64,000 nt of DNA from the NCBI RefSeq assembly GCF_004795055.1, contig NZ_SSBJ01000017.1, positions 62,001 to 126,000 on the forward strand, read 5' to 3'. Shown piece by piece: positions 1 to 8,935 of the stretch. The notes below the pieces were generated by a model. It had not been told where the DNA came from and made no database searches. It saw only the letters and a program-made list of their open reading frames with translations. The position numbers and the translations under genes are program-made. The DNA is from Streptomyces sp. A1136 (GTDB lineage Bacteria > Actinomycetota > Actinomycetes > Streptomycetales > Streptomycetaceae). Each line of letters begins with the position of its first letter. The first letter of the stretch is position 1.

Positions 1-1139
1 GCCTCGGCGTCGAAACCGCGGGTGGCCAGGGCCGGCGTACCGATCCGCAGACCCGAGGTGACCATCGGGGGCCGCGGGTCGTTCGGGATGGCGTTGCGGT
101 TGACCGTGATGCCGACCTCGTGGAGTCGGTCCTCGGCCTGCTGACCGTCCAGCTCCGAGTTGCGCAGGTCGACCAGGACCAGGTGCACGTCGGTGCCGCC
201 GGTCAGGACGTCCACGCCCACGGCCTTGACGTCGTCCTGGACCAGGCGCGCGGCGAGGATCTTCGCACCCTCCAGGGTGCGCTCCTGGCGCTCCTTGAAC
301 TCGGGCGACGCGGCGACCTTGAACGAGACGGCCTTGGCGGCGATCACGTGCTCCAGCGGGCCACCCTGCTGACCGGGGAAGACCGCGGAGTTGATCTTCT
401 TCGCGAGCTCCTGCGTCGACAGGATGACACCGCCGCGGGGACCGCCGAGGGTCTTGTGCGTGGTGGTGGTGACGACGTGGGCGTGCGGGACCGGGTTCGG
501 GTGCAGGCCCGCGGCGACCAGACCGGCGAAGTGCGCCATGTCGACCATCAGGTACGCGCCGACCTCGTCCGCGATGCGGCGGAAGGCGGCGAAGTCCAGC
601 TGACGGGGGTAGGCGGACCAGCCGGCGACGATCAGCTGCGGCTTGGACTCCTTGGCGAGGCGCTCGACCTCGGCCATGTCGACCTGGCCGGTCTCGTCGA
701 CGTGGTACGGGACCACGTTGTAGAGCTTGCCGGAGAAGTTGATCTTCATGCCGTGGGTCAGGTGACCGCCGTGGGCCAGGTTCAGGCCCATGATCGTGTC
801 GCCCGGCTTGAGCAGCGCGAACATGGCGGCGGCGTTCGCCTGCGCGCCCGAGTGCGGCTGCACGTTCGCGGCCTCGGCGCCGAAGAGCGCCTTGATCCGG
901 TCGATGGCGATCTGCTCGACCACGTCGACGTGCTCGCAGCCGCCGTAGTAGCGGCGGCCGGGGTAGCCCTCGGCGTACTTGTTGGTCAGGACCGAGCCCT
1001 GGGCCTCCATGACGGCGACCGGAGCGAAGTTCTCCGACGCGATCATTTCCAGGGTCGACTGCTGGCGCACGAGCTCGGCGTCGACGGCGGCGGCGACGTC
1101 GGGGTCGAGTTCGTGGAGAGGGGTGTTCAGTACGGACAT
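1..1139 (-). CDS. glyA: Serine hydroxymethyltransferase (3' end outside window)
   Basis: PLP enzyme interconverting serine and glycine with tetrahydrofolate, cytoplasmic. The visible 379 residues begin MSVLNTPLHELDPDV and contain the cofactor-lysine motif TTTTHKTLGGPRGG, with the PLP lysine at about residue 229, the position known for E. coli GlyA. The start ATG at 1139 has an AGGGG ribosome site about 6 bases upstream. Only the last few tens of residues are missing at the left edge. It is the third gene of a minus-strand gcvT-gcvH-glyA operon and starts 15 bp after gcvH ends, so it should share the glycine riboswitch upstream of gcvT. Identity is secure. Confidence 0.97.
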   Translation of the reverse strand, partial: MSVLNTPLHELDPDVAAAVDAELVRQQSTLEMIASENFAPVAVMEAQGSVLTNKYAEGYPGRRYYGGCEHVDVVEQIAIDRIKALFGAEAANVQPHSGAQANAAAMFALLKPGDTIMGLNLAHGGHLTHGMKINFSGKLYNVVPYHVDETGQVDMAEVERLAKESKPQLIVAGWSAYPRQLDFAAFRRIADEVGAYLMVDMAHFAGLVAAGLHPNPVPHAHVVTTTTHKTLGGPRGGVILSTQELAKKINSAVFPGQQGGPLEHVIAAKAVSFKVAASPEFKERQERTLEGAKILAARLVQDDVKAVGVDVLTGGTDVHLVLVDLRNSELDGQQAEDRLHEVGITVNRNAIPNDPRPPMVTSGLRIGTPALATRGFDAE

Positions 1140-1154
1140 CAGGATCCCCTGGGG

Positions 1155-1535
1155 TCAGTTACCGGCGGTGAGCTTGGCGTACTCGTCGTCGGAGAGCAGG
1201 TCGGCCGGCTCCTCCGTGACGCGTACCTTGAAGAGCCAGCCACCCTCGAACGGGGCCGAGTTCACCAGCGACGGGTCGTCCACGACGTCCTGGTTGGCCT
1301 CGACGACCTCACCGGTGACGGGGGAGTACAGGTCGCTGACCGACTTGGTCGACTCCAGCTCGCCACAGGTCTCGCCCGCGGTCACCGTGTCGCCGACCTC
1401 GGGGAGCTGTGCGTAGACGACGTCACCGAGCGCGTTGGCCGCGAACTCCGTGATGCCGACCGTCGAGACGCCGTCCTCGGCGTTCGACAGCCACTCGTGC
1501 TCCTTGCTGTAACGCAGCTGCTGGGGGTTGCTCAT
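1155..1535 (-). CDS. gcvH: Glycine cleavage system H protein
   Basis: Lipoyl carrier of the glycine cleavage complex; it shuttles the aminomethyl arm between the P, T and L proteins. The 126-aa product MSNPQQLRYSKEHEW is of normal family length and carries the lipoylation motif ESTKSVSD with the lipoyl lysine at residue 64. The frame stays open another 54 codons upstream, but the ATG at 1535 has an AGGAG site 8-10 bases before it and matches the usual H-protein N-terminus, so I reject the longer version. It lies 112 bp after gcvT and 15 bp before glyA on the same strand. Confidence 0.96.
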   Translation of the reverse strand: MSNPQQLRYSKEHEWLSNAEDGVSTVGITEFAANALGDVVYAQLPEVGDTVTAGETCGELESTKSVSDLYSPVTGEVVEANQDVVDDPSLVNSAPFEGGWLFKVRVTEEPADLLSDDEYAKLTAGN

Positions 1536-1647
1536 GACCTGATTCTCCTGGATGCGGGGGAGTGGATACGAACGGTGGTCTCGGGTACTGGGACGCCGCC
1601 GCGCGGCCCTGGCGTGCGGCGGTGACGCGGTACGGGTCGCGGCCGGG

Positions 1648-2763
1648 CTACTTCTGCCGCTTGTAGAACGGCAGGGCCACGACCTCGTACGGCTCATGCG
1701 TACCGCGAATGTCCACGCCGACGCCGGAGGTGCCGGGCGCGGCGTGCGCCGCGTCCACGTACGCCATCGCGATCGGCTTGCCCAGCGTCGGCGACGGGGC
1801 GCCGGAGGTGACCTCGCCGATGACCTTGCCGTCGGCGACCACCGGGAAGCCGGCGCGCGGGACCCGGCGCCCCTCGGCGATCAGCCCGACCAGCTTGCGC
1901 GGCGGGTTCGTGGTGGCGCGCTCGGCGGCGGCCTCCAGCGCGGAACGGCCGACGAAGTCGCCCTCCTTCTCGAACTTCACCACGCGGCCCAGACCCGCGT
2001 CGAACGGGGTGAGGGAGGTGGTCAGCTCGTGCCCGTACAGCGGCATGCCCGCCTCCAGGCGCAGCGTGTCACGGCAGGACAGGCCGGCCGGGACCAGCCC
2101 GACGCCCTCGCCCGCCTTCGTCAGCGCCTGCCACAGCTCCACGGCGTGCTCCGGGGCGACGAACAACTCGAAGCCGTCCTCGCCGGTGTAGCCCGTACGC
2201 GCGATCAGCGCGGGGACGCCGGCGACCGTGCCGGGCAGGCCCGCGTAGTACTTGAGTCCGTCCAGGTCGGCGTCGGTGAGGGAGGCCAGGATGCCGGGGG
2301 ACTCGGGGCCCTGGACGGCGATCAGCGCGTAGGCGTCACGGTCGTCGCGGACCTCGGTGTCGAAGCCGGCGGCGCGCTCGGTCAGGGCGTCCAGGACGAC
2401 CTGGGCGTTGGAGGCGTTCGCGACGACCATGAACTCGGTCTCGCCGAGGCGGTAGACGATCAGGTCGTCGAGGATTCCGCCGTCCTCCCGGCAGATGTGC
2501 GTGTAGCGGGCGCGGCCGACGCCGACGGTGGAGATGTTGCCGACCAGCGCGTAGTCGAGGGCCTTGACGGCCTCGGGGCCGGTCAGGGTGATCTCGCCCA
2601 TGTGGGACAGGTCGAAGAGACCGGCCTTCGTGCGCACGGCGTTGTGCTCGTCGCGCTCACTGGCGTAGCGCAGCGGCATGTCCCAGCCCGCGAAGTCGGT
2701 CATGGTCGCACCGAGCGAGCGGTGCAGCGCGTCGAGCGCGGTCAGGCGGGGGGCAGTGCTCAT
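1648..2763 (-). CDS. gcvT: Glycine cleavage system T protein (aminomethyltransferase)
   Basis: Transfers the methylene carbon of glycine from H-protein to tetrahydrofolate, releasing ammonia. The 371-aa product starts MSTAPRLTALDALHRSLG; FAGWDMPLRY near residue 24 and GGILDDLIVYRLG near 95-107 (with the conserved active-site aspartate at about 100) are family hallmarks, and the C-terminus RGTHEPYEVVALPFYKRQK is typical. The reading frame stays open 20 codons further upstream, but that stretch is riboswitch expression-platform sequence; the ATG at 2763 has GGGAG about 8 bases before it. First gene of the gcvT-gcvH-glyA operon. Confidence 0.96.
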   Translation of the reverse strand: MSTAPRLTALDALHRSLGATMTDFAGWDMPLRYASERDEHNAVRTKAGLFDLSHMGEITLTGPEAVKALDYALVGNISTVGVGRARYTHICREDGGILDDLIVYRLGETEFMVVANASNAQVVLDALTERAAGFDTEVRDDRDAYALIAVQGPESPGILASLTDADLDGLKYYAGLPGTVAGVPALIARTGYTGEDGFELFVAPEHAVELWQALTKAGEGVGLVPAGLSCRDTLRLEAGMPLYGHELTTSLTPFDAGLGRVVKFEKEGDFVGRSALEAAAERATTNPPRKLVGLIAEGRRVPRAGFPVVADGKVIGEVTSGAPSPTLGKPIAMAYVDAAHAAPGTSGVGVDIRGTHEPYEVVALPFYKRQK

Positions 2764-2814
2764 GGGTGTGGCTCCCGGGTCCCAGGGCATGACATGACGA
2801 GGACGATCCTCCCC

Positions 2815-3040
2815 ATCTGTCATCGGAACCTGAGAGGTTCGCCGAGAGTTCCCGCACCGGGCGGAACGCGTCTTCGGCTTGCACCTTGGGTGGAGCTGTC
2901 GAACAGCCCGCTTTTCAGATCTGCCTCATCCACGCGGTACGGGGCCTGAGAGATTCAAGGGAGGAACTTGCTCCTTCGGCGCCCGGGCACGGCCTCACGG
3001 CGTGCCGGGACTCTCCCGCGCGGATTCAAGCGGCCGGTAT
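2815..3040 (-). promoter_or_regulatory. Tandem glycine riboswitch upstream of gcvT
   Basis: Read on the minus strand, the leader contains two copies of the glycine-aptamer core. Aptamer 1 has GCCGAAGGAGCAAG (around 2968-2980) followed by AATCTCTCAGG (2945-2952 for the CTCTCAGG core). Aptamer 2 has GCCGAAG (2872-2878) followed by AACCTCTCAGG (2829-2836), then a GACAGATGGGGAGG tail about 50 bases before the gcvT start. The paired cores joined by a short linker match the cooperative tandem glycine riboswitch known to turn on gcvT operons when glycine is high. Boundaries are approximate because I could not fold the RNA. Confidence 0.88.
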
Positions 3041-3217
3041 GCAGTTGGTGTCCAGATGGCGCACATCATTGCACGAGGTGGGCGGGCGTGGGCGGGCGGC
3101 CCCGAAAGTCCGTGCGGACGCCGGCGGGGCTTGGGCGGCGGCGGGACCGGACGGCCCGGAACCGGGTGGGCCGGATTGCCGTCTCTTTACATTCACGGTC
3201 CGGGGGAGGCGATCACT
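3041..3217. other. Intergenic region between riboswitch and ATPase gene
   Basis: Divergent promoter region for the gcvT operon (minus) and the ATPase gene (plus). I see no gene in it and no convincing -35/-10 pair on either strand. Confidence 0.5.
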
Positions 3218-3865
3218 GTGCGGAGGTTCGGAGTGCCGGCTTTGACGGGGACCCTCGACGGGGTCCCGGCGCAGCGGCCGGCGCCGGCGCGGCCGGGGCG
3301 GGTACGCGACCTGCGCGGGTCGCGGGCGGCGGGGCCGAGACGGCTGGGCTTCGCGGCGGGGGACATCGTGGTCGTCTCCGGCCTGCCCGGCGGCGGCAAG
3401 AGCACGCTGATCAAACGGGCCGCGGGGGGCGGCGCGATCGACTCGCAGGACACGCGGGAGCGGTGGGAGCGGCGGACGCGGGGGGTCCTTCCCTACGCCC
3501 TGTACCGGCCGGTGGTGCGGGCGGCGCACTACTGGGGGCTGTGGCGGGTGGTGCGCTCGGGGGCGTCGGTCGTGGTGCACGACTGCGGGAGCCAGACCTG
3601 GGTGCGCCGGCTCCTGGCGGGGGCGGCGCGCAGGCGTGGCCGGGCGCTGCACCTGCTGCTGCTGGACGCCACCGCGGGGGAGGCGCTGGCCGGGCAGGCG
3701 GAGCGGGGGCGGCGGGTGTCGGCGTACGCGTTCGCCCGCCACCGGGCGGCGGCGGCACGCCTGATCCGCGCCGCGGAAGCGGGCCGCCCCCCGGCGGGCT
3801 GCGCCTCGGTGACCCTCCTGGACCGCCCCTCCGCCGCCGCGGTCACCCGTATCACGTTCCACTAA
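3218..3865 (+). CDS. P-loop ATPase/kinase-like protein (AAA_33 type)
   Basis: A 215-aa protein with a clear Walker A motif, GLPGGGKST, at residues 55-63 preceded by the beta-strand DIVVVS. Past it are IDSQDTRERW, an aspartate-containing strand VVVHDCG in the Walker B position, and a basic lid-like segment. This layout is that of small ATPases related to nucleotide or sugar kinases; the substrate cannot be read from sequence. The GTG at 3218 is chosen because GGGGAGGC sits 7 bases upstream; the frame is open further 5' with no start as good. It points away from the gcv operon and lies 146 bp before the first SseB-like gene. Confidence 0.8.
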   Translation: MRRFGVPALTGTLDGVPAQRPAPARPGRVRDLRGSRAAGPRRLGFAAGDIVVVSGLPGGGKSTLIKRAAGGGAIDSQDTRERWERRTRGVLPYALYRPVVRAAHYWGLWRVVRSGASVVVHDCGSQTWVRRLLAGAARRRGRALHLLLLDATAGEALAGQAERGRRVSAYAFARHRAAAARLIRAAEAGRPPAGCASVTLLDRPSAAAVTRITFH

Positions 3866-4011
3866 CGGAACCCCCCTCTCCATCCCGAGACCCCGCCCCG
3901 GGAGGGGGCCCGCCGGCACCGGCGGGACGGCGGTGTGACCCGGCGCTCGCGGGGCGGGGTGGACGGATTAGGGTCAGCGGGACAACGCGGAGCGACAGGC
4001 GGAGGCGGCAC

Positions 4012-4746
4012 ATGCACGGCGGCGGGTGGCCCGACAACGAGTTGGAACACGTGCTCGGCGCGGCCCTGGGGCAGGCGGACGCCGGGGCCCGCATCCTGGA
4101 GGTGCTCGGCCGCAGCCGGGTCTGGGTGCCCCTGCCCGCCGGCGGCAGCCCCGAGCACACCGCCCTCAACCTCCCCACCATGCTCATCGGCGGCGAGGCC
4201 TACGTCCCCGTCTACAGCTCCGAGACCCAGTTCCGCGTCTGCGTCGGCACCGCCATGGACTTCGCCGTCGCCCCCGCCGTCGAGTTCGCCCGCGGCCTGC
4301 CCCCGCAGCTCGGCATCGCCCTCAACCCCGAGGGCGCCGTCGGCGTCCCGCTCCCGCCGCCCGCCGTCGCGGAGCTCTGCCGCACCGGCCGCACCCCCCT
4401 CGACGGCCCCGCCACCGGCGGCCGTGTCCGGCTCTTCGAGCCCGACTGGCAGGACGACCCGGTGGACTTCCTCGCCGCCGCCGCCGAGGAGTTCCGCGCC
4501 ATCGGCGTGGTCGCCGCCGCCCACCGCTGCCTCGCCAGCGTCGAGGGCGGAGCGCCGCAGTTGTACATCGGTGTCCGACTGGTGGGATGGGACACCGAGT
4601 CGCGGAACGCCCCGCTGGAGGCCCTCGGCCGCGCCCTGACCCGCGTACCTCCGCCCTGGCCGGTGCAGTTGATCCTCCTCGACGCCGCCCAGGACCCGGT
4701 GGTCGACCACATCCGTGAGCGCGTACGCCCCTTCTACCTCCCCTAG
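4012..4746 (+). CDS. SseB-like protein, first of a tandem pair
   Basis: A 244-aa cytoplasmic protein with no signal peptide or membrane segment. The N-terminal half has the SseB-type pattern of a short helical start, then SRVWVPLP, TMLIGGEAYVPVYSS and FRVCVGTAMDF. The C-terminal half has QLYIGVRLVGWDTES and ends with HIRERVRPFYLP. The family was named for enhanced serine sensitivity in E. coli, and its biochemical role is unclear. The ATG at 4012 follows a GGAGG site. The next gene, 59 bp downstream, has the same ending (SQTRPFYDRE) and is probably a paralogue from tandem duplication. Confidence 0.82.
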   Translation: MHGGGWPDNELEHVLGAALGQADAGARILEVLGRSRVWVPLPAGGSPEHTALNLPTMLIGGEAYVPVYSSETQFRVCVGTAMDFAVAPAVEFARGLPPQLGIALNPEGAVGVPLPPPAVAELCRTGRTPLDGPATGGRVRLFEPDWQDDPVDFLAAAAEEFRAIGVVAAAHRCLASVEGGAPQLYIGVRLVGWDTESRNAPLEALGRALTRVPPPWPVQLILLDAAQDPVVDHIRERVRPFYLP

Positions 4747-4805
4747 GGCCGCTTAAGCTGGGGGCCGATACGCGTGGATGACGGGCGGACGAAGAGGGGT
4801 ACCGG

Positions 4806-5546
4806 GTGAGTGCGTCAGGCACGGCCGCGGCCGGGCAGGTCGAGCACATGCTGCGCCAGGTGACTCCCGGGCGCTATGAGAGCTACGAGTCGCTCCTGCA
4901 CGCCCTCGCCGAGGGCCGCCTGTGGATGCTGCTCTGGCAGGGCAGGCCGGGGTCACCGGACGCCCAGTACGGCGGCATGGAGGTCGACGGCCTGGGCTAC
5001 GCGCCCTGCGTGACCTCCCCGCAGGAGCTGGCCGCCAGCGGGTGGAACCGCGGCTACGAGGTCGTCACCGGCCGGGACATCGCCCGGGCCCTGTACCCGG
5101 ACCGCTGGGGCCTGTGGCTCAACCCCCACGCCCAGGGCGGCGGCCTCGGCCTTCCCTGGGCGGACCTGCGCCGGATCGCCACCGGCCTCGACCGGATGCC
5201 GGCCGGTCCGCTGCGGCTGTCCGAGCCGGCGCTGGAGCTGCCCCAGTTCTACGGGTTGTTGACCCAGCACGCGCACCGCACGCCCGCCGTGCGCTCGCTC
5301 CGCCGCGCCTGGGTGCAGCCGTCGCTGGGGTCGGCGTACCTGGCGGTGGGGCTGGACCTGTACGACGCCTCCGCGCCCGCGCTGGAATCCGTACGGGAGA
5401 TGATGCGGCAGTCGGTCGGGGCGGTACCCGAGGGCGTCCCGGTGTGCACCGTCGCGCTCGCGGACGAGCACGATCCGGTGGCGATGTGGCTGCGTTCGCA
5501 GACCCGCCCGTTCTACGACCGCGAGGGCCAGGCTCCCTCGTACTAG
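4806..5546 (+). CDS. SseB-like protein, second of a tandem pair
   Basis: A 246-aa protein beginning at GTG (VSASGTAAAGQVEHMLRQVTPG) with AGAGGGG 6-10 bases upstream. It shares the SseB-like plan of its upstream neighbour: EGRLWMLLWQGRPGS, ARALYPDRWGLWLNPHAQGG in the middle, AYLAVGLDLYD in the C-terminal domain, and a terminal RSQTRPFYDRE like RERVRPFYLP next door. The two are only 59 bp apart and probably co-transcribed, ending at the hairpin at 5641-5674. Function is unknown beyond family assignment. Confidence 0.8.
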   Translation: MSASGTAAAGQVEHMLRQVTPGRYESYESLLHALAEGRLWMLLWQGRPGSPDAQYGGMEVDGLGYAPCVTSPQELAASGWNRGYEVVTGRDIARALYPDRWGLWLNPHAQGGGLGLPWADLRRIATGLDRMPAGPLRLSEPALELPQFYGLLTQHAHRTPAVRSLRRAWVQPSLGSAYLAVGLDLYDASAPALESVREMMRQSVGAVPEGVPVCTVALADEHDPVAMWLRSQTRPFYDREGQAPSY

Positions 5547-5640
5547 GCCGAAACGGGACGCCCCACCCGAGTCGCACGCACCGGAATCTTTCCCTCCGCA
5601 AGCGCGCCCATGTTTTGAGACAGCGGTAACGAGCCAACGC

Positions 5641-5674
5641 GAGGCCGCCGGGACCCACGGTCCCCGGCGGCCTC
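5641..5674 (+). terminator. Stem-loop terminator after the SseB-like pair
   Basis: GAGGCCGCCGGGACC (5641-5655) pairs with GGTCCCCGGCGGCCTC (5659-5674) around a CAC loop, with a single bulged base. It has no T-run, which is common for GC-rich Streptomyces terminators. It sits 95 bp after the second SseB-like gene. Confidence 0.7.
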
Positions 5675-5990
5675 TGGCTTGTCCGGATATCGCCGCCGTT
5701 GTGAGCCTGAAAAGCACTCCCCTCATGCGAGTTGGGGCAGATGTCCGGTTGCGTACCGAACGGACGGTCTTGCTCCGCTGAGGTGTGAGCGCAGTCCGGA
5801 TAACGGGAATCGGAGCGTCAGATCACGGTTGCGCATCCATTCAACTGCGGGTCTGGCGGCTGGTCGAGCGCCCGATGAAGACTCCCCACCCAAGAGCCGC
5901 TCAGTCCTCCAGGACGCGGTTCGAGACGTGATCCGTACCCGTGGTCCCGCACCGCGGTTTCCGCAGAACTTCCCGCACTTCCTGCACTTC

Positions 5991-6007
5991 ACACGCGTTC
6001 AGCGTGT
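5991..6007. promoter_or_regulatory. Small dyad upstream of peptide ABC operon
   Basis: ACACGC and GCGTGT flank a 5-base centre (GTTCA), 93 bp before the first permease start. The symmetry is exact, so it is either a regulator site or a leader stem. No regulator gene lies next to the operon, so assignment is tentative. Confidence 0.35.
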
Positions 6008-6099
6008 CCCACGCACTCCGAGCGCCACTCCGCACCAACGCCGCCACAGCGGCGGGCATGGGCCGGCACATCCGTCGGCCGAGAGGGGTCCCCACCACG

Positions 6100-7092
6100 A
6101 TGACGGCACCACTGCACGACACGAGCGCGGAGACGCCCGCACCCGTGTCCGTAGCCGACGTCCCTGCCAAGGCCATCGAAGGCCGCTCGCCCGGCCGCAT
6201 CGCCTGGATGCGGCTCAAGCGCGACAAGGTCGCGTTGACCGGCGGCGTGGTCGTGATCTTCCTGATCCTGGTGGCGGTCTTCGCGCCGCAGATCGTGAGC
6301 CTGCTGGGCCACCCGCCCAACGAGTTCCACGAGGACATGATCGATCCCGACCTCGGCACGCCGATCGGCTCGTTCGGCGGCGTGAGCTCAGACTTCCTGC
6401 TGGGCGTCGAACCCACCAACGGACGCGACGTTTTCAGCCGGATCGTCTACGGCGCCCGCATCTCCCTGATCGTCGCCTTCCTCGCGGCCTTCGTCTCGGT
6501 CGTCATCGGCAGCCTGCTGGGCGCGCTGGCCGGCTTCCTCGGCGGCTGGGTCGACGGCATCATCAGCCGCCTGATGGACCTGCTGCTGGCCTTCCCGCAG
6601 TTGCTGTTCACCATCGCGCTCGTCTCGGTGGTCCCCAACAGCCTTCTGGGGCTGGAGGGTTCCAGTGTCCGCATGGCGGTGCTGATCGTCGTCATCGGCT
6701 TCTTCGGCTGGCCGTACATCGGCCGCATCGTCCGCGGCCAGACGATGTCGCTGCGGGAGCGGGAGTACGTGGAGGCGGCACGCAGCCTCGGCGCGGGCCG
6801 CGGGTACATCCTGATCAAGGAACTCCTGCCGAACCTGGTCGCGCCGATCCTCGTCTACTCGACGCTGATCATCCCGACCAACATCCTGACGGAAGCGGCC
6901 CTCAGCTTCCTCGGCGCAGGCGTCAAGCCGCCCACCGCCTCCTGGGGAAAGATGCTGTCCGACGCCATCCCCATCTACCAGGACGACCCCATGTACATGG
7001 TGGTTCCCGGTATCACGATCTTCATCACCGTCCTGGCGTTCAACCTCTTCGGGGACGGGCTGCGCGACGCACTCGACCCCAAGGGCAGCTGA
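6100..7092 (+). CDS. Peptide ABC transporter permease (DppC/OppC family)
   Basis: Inner-membrane permease of 330 aa. A cytoplasmic N-terminus with GRIAWMRLKRDKVAL leads into a first membrane helix (GGVVVIFLILVAVFAP), an extracytoplasmic loop, and five further helices. The EAA loop that contacts the ATPases is REYVEAARSLGAGRGYIL near residue 220. The ATG at 6100 (MTAPLHDTSAET) has GAGAGGGG about 8 bases upstream; an in-frame ATG 53 codons earlier would add an arginine-rich tail untypical of the family, so I reject it. First gene of a five-gene operon (permease, binding protein, permease, two ATPases). Confidence 0.93.
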   Translation: MTAPLHDTSAETPAPVSVADVPAKAIEGRSPGRIAWMRLKRDKVALTGGVVVIFLILVAVFAPQIVSLLGHPPNEFHEDMIDPDLGTPIGSFGGVSSDFLLGVEPTNGRDVFSRIVYGARISLIVAFLAAFVSVVIGSLLGALAGFLGGWVDGIISRLMDLLLAFPQLLFTIALVSVVPNSLLGLEGSSVRMAVLIVVIGFFGWPYIGRIVRGQTMSLREREYVEAARSLGAGRGYILIKELLPNLVAPILVYSTLIIPTNILTEAALSFLGAGVKPPTASWGKMLSDAIPIYQDDPMYMVVPGITIFITVLAFNLFGDGLRDALDPKGS

Positions 7093-7133
7093 ACCGCTCT
7101 TTCGATTCACCCACTTCTGGAGGTTGGACAACC

Positions 7134-8891
7134 GTGATCCGCAGAAAGCAGGCACTCGCGATCACCGCCGTGATCGCCGCCCTGTCGCTGACCGCCGCGT
7201 GCGGTGGCGACGACACCAAGAAGGCGGAGGGCGACAAGGGCGACAAGGGCTACAGCGGTGCCGCCACCGGCGTCGTGAACGCCTCCGACGCCAAGGGCGG
7301 TGAGCTCAAGCTCTGGTCCCCCCAGGACGTCGACTTCCTCGACCCGGCGCGTGCCTACTACGGCTTCGTGTGGAACATGCAGCGCCTGTTCATACGCCAG
7401 CTCTACGCGTACGACAGCAAGCCGGGCGCCGCGGGCACCAAGCTGGTCCCGGACCTCGCCGAGGGCGAGCCCGTCCTGAGCAACGACGGCAAGACGTACA
7501 CCGTCAAGATCAAGGACGGCGTGAAGTTCGAGGACGGCACGCCGATCACCTCGAAGGACTTCAAGTACGGCATCGAGCGCGTCTTCGCGCAGGACGTGCT
7601 GGCCGGCGGCCCGACCTACCTGATCGACCAGCTCGACCAGGGCCAGAAGTACCAGGGTCCCTACAAGGACACCGACCCGGACAAGATGGGTCTGAAGTCC
7701 GTCCAGACGCCGGACGACCACACGGTCGTCTTCAACCTGGCGAACGCGAACTCCGACTTCAAGTACCTGCTGGCCATGCCGTCCTCCTCGCCCGTCCCGG
7801 CGGGCAAGGACACGGGTGCCACCTACACCAACAAGCCGGTCTCCACGGGCCCGTACAAGGTCGAGAGTTTCGCCTCCGGCAAGGGCGCGACCTTCGTCCG
7901 CAACGAGAACTGGGACCCGAAGACCGACACGATCCGCAAGGGTCTGCCGGACAAGGTCACCTTCACGGTCACCACCAACCCGGACGACATGGACCAGCGC
8001 CTGCTCTCCGGCGACATCGACCTCGCCGTCGACGGCACCGGTGTCCAGCAGGCCGCGAAGAACAAGATCCTCAAGGACGCGAACCTCAAGAAGAACGCGG
8101 ACAACCCGTTCACGGGCTACATCCGCTACTTCGCCTTCCCGCAGACGGTCGCGCCGTTCGACAACGTCGAGTGCCGCAAGGCCGTCATCTACGCGGCCGA
8201 CCCGAAGTCGCTGCAGAACGCCCGCGGCGGCCCGACGAGCGGTGACCTCGGCGCGAACATGCTGCCGCCCGGTGTCCCCGGCGCCGACAAGTCCTACGAC
8301 CCGTGGAACCTGACCGCGGGCAAGCCGCAGGAGGACAAGGCGAAGGCCGCCCTCAAGGCGTGCGGCAAGCCGGACGGCTTCGAGACCACCATCGCGGTCC
8401 GCAACAACAAGGCCCCCGAGGTCAAGTCGGCCGAGTCCCTCCAGGCCTCGCTCGCCAAGGTCGGCATCAAGGCCACGATCGACCAGTACGACGGCAAGCT
8501 CTCCTCCTCCACCATCGGCTCGCCCGACAACGTGAAGAAGAAGAACTACGGAATCATCGTCATGGGCTGGGGCGCCGACTACAACTCCGGCGCGGGCTTC
8601 CTCCAGCCGCTGGTCGACGGTTCGTTCATCGCGCAGACCGGCAACAACAACTACACGATGCTCGACGACCCGGAGGTCAACGGGCTGTTCGACAAGGCCG
8701 CCGCGGCCGCCACGCCGGACGCCGCAGCGCCGTTCTACACCGACATCAACAAGAAGATCATGGAGAAGGCGCTCTACCTGCCGATCAACTTCGACAAGGC
8801 GCTCGTCTACCACAACCCGCGCCTGACGAACGTCTACTTCAACGACTCCATGGGCAAGATCGACCTCGCGGTCCTCGGCGTCGCCAAGTAG
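7134..8891 (+). CDS. Peptide ABC transporter substrate-binding lipoprotein
   Basis: A 585-aa solute-binding protein of the SBP_bac_5 family, which binds oligo- or dipeptides outside the membrane. The N-terminus VIRRKQALAITAVIAALSL followed by TAACGGDD is a lipoprotein signal peptide with the lipidated cysteine at about residue 24; threonine at -3 is unusual for E. coli but common in Streptomyces. The mature protein has VPDLAEGEPVLSNDGKTYT and a C-terminal KALVYHNPRLTNVYFN typical of the family. The GTG start follows GGAGG. It is 41 bp after the permease gene and 210 bp before the next, with a strong hairpin in that gap. Confidence 0.94.
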   Translation: MIRRKQALAITAVIAALSLTAACGGDDTKKAEGDKGDKGYSGAATGVVNASDAKGGELKLWSPQDVDFLDPARAYYGFVWNMQRLFIRQLYAYDSKPGAAGTKLVPDLAEGEPVLSNDGKTYTVKIKDGVKFEDGTPITSKDFKYGIERVFAQDVLAGGPTYLIDQLDQGQKYQGPYKDTDPDKMGLKSVQTPDDHTVVFNLANANSDFKYLLAMPSSSPVPAGKDTGATYTNKPVSTGPYKVESFASGKGATFVRNENWDPKTDTIRKGLPDKVTFTVTTNPDDMDQRLLSGDIDLAVDGTGVQQAAKNKILKDANLKKNADNPFTGYIRYFAFPQTVAPFDNVECRKAVIYAADPKSLQNARGGPTSGDLGANMLPPGVPGADKSYDPWNLTAGKPQEDKAKAALKACGKPDGFETTIAVRNNKAPEVKSAESLQASLAKVGIKATIDQYDGKLSSSTIGSPDNVKKKNYGIIVMGWGADYNSGAGFLQPLVDGSFIAQTGNNNYTMLDDPEVNGLFDKAAAAATPDAAAPFYTDINKKIMEKALYLPINFDKALVYHNPRLTNVYFNDSMGKIDLAVLGVAK

Positions 8892-8935
8892 CCCGCGGGC
8901 ACGGCAGCCAGTAGTCGGCGCCCAGTCGTCCGACC

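Larger units (their letters stand above)
5547..6099. other. Intergenic region with terminator and peptide-transporter promoter
   Basis: About 550 bp without a gene. It holds the terminator hairpin at 5641-5674, then a stretch of several hundred bases upstream of the ABC operon that includes the small dyad at 5991-6007. Open frames here have no plausible start or codon bias. The operon promoter must lie here, but I cannot place a convincing -35/-10 pair. Confidence 0.5.

Noticed and set aside
2764..2823. 20-codon N-terminal extension of gcvT
   Set aside because: Lies in riboswitch expression platform; ATG at 2763 has the ribosome site and correct family N-terminus.
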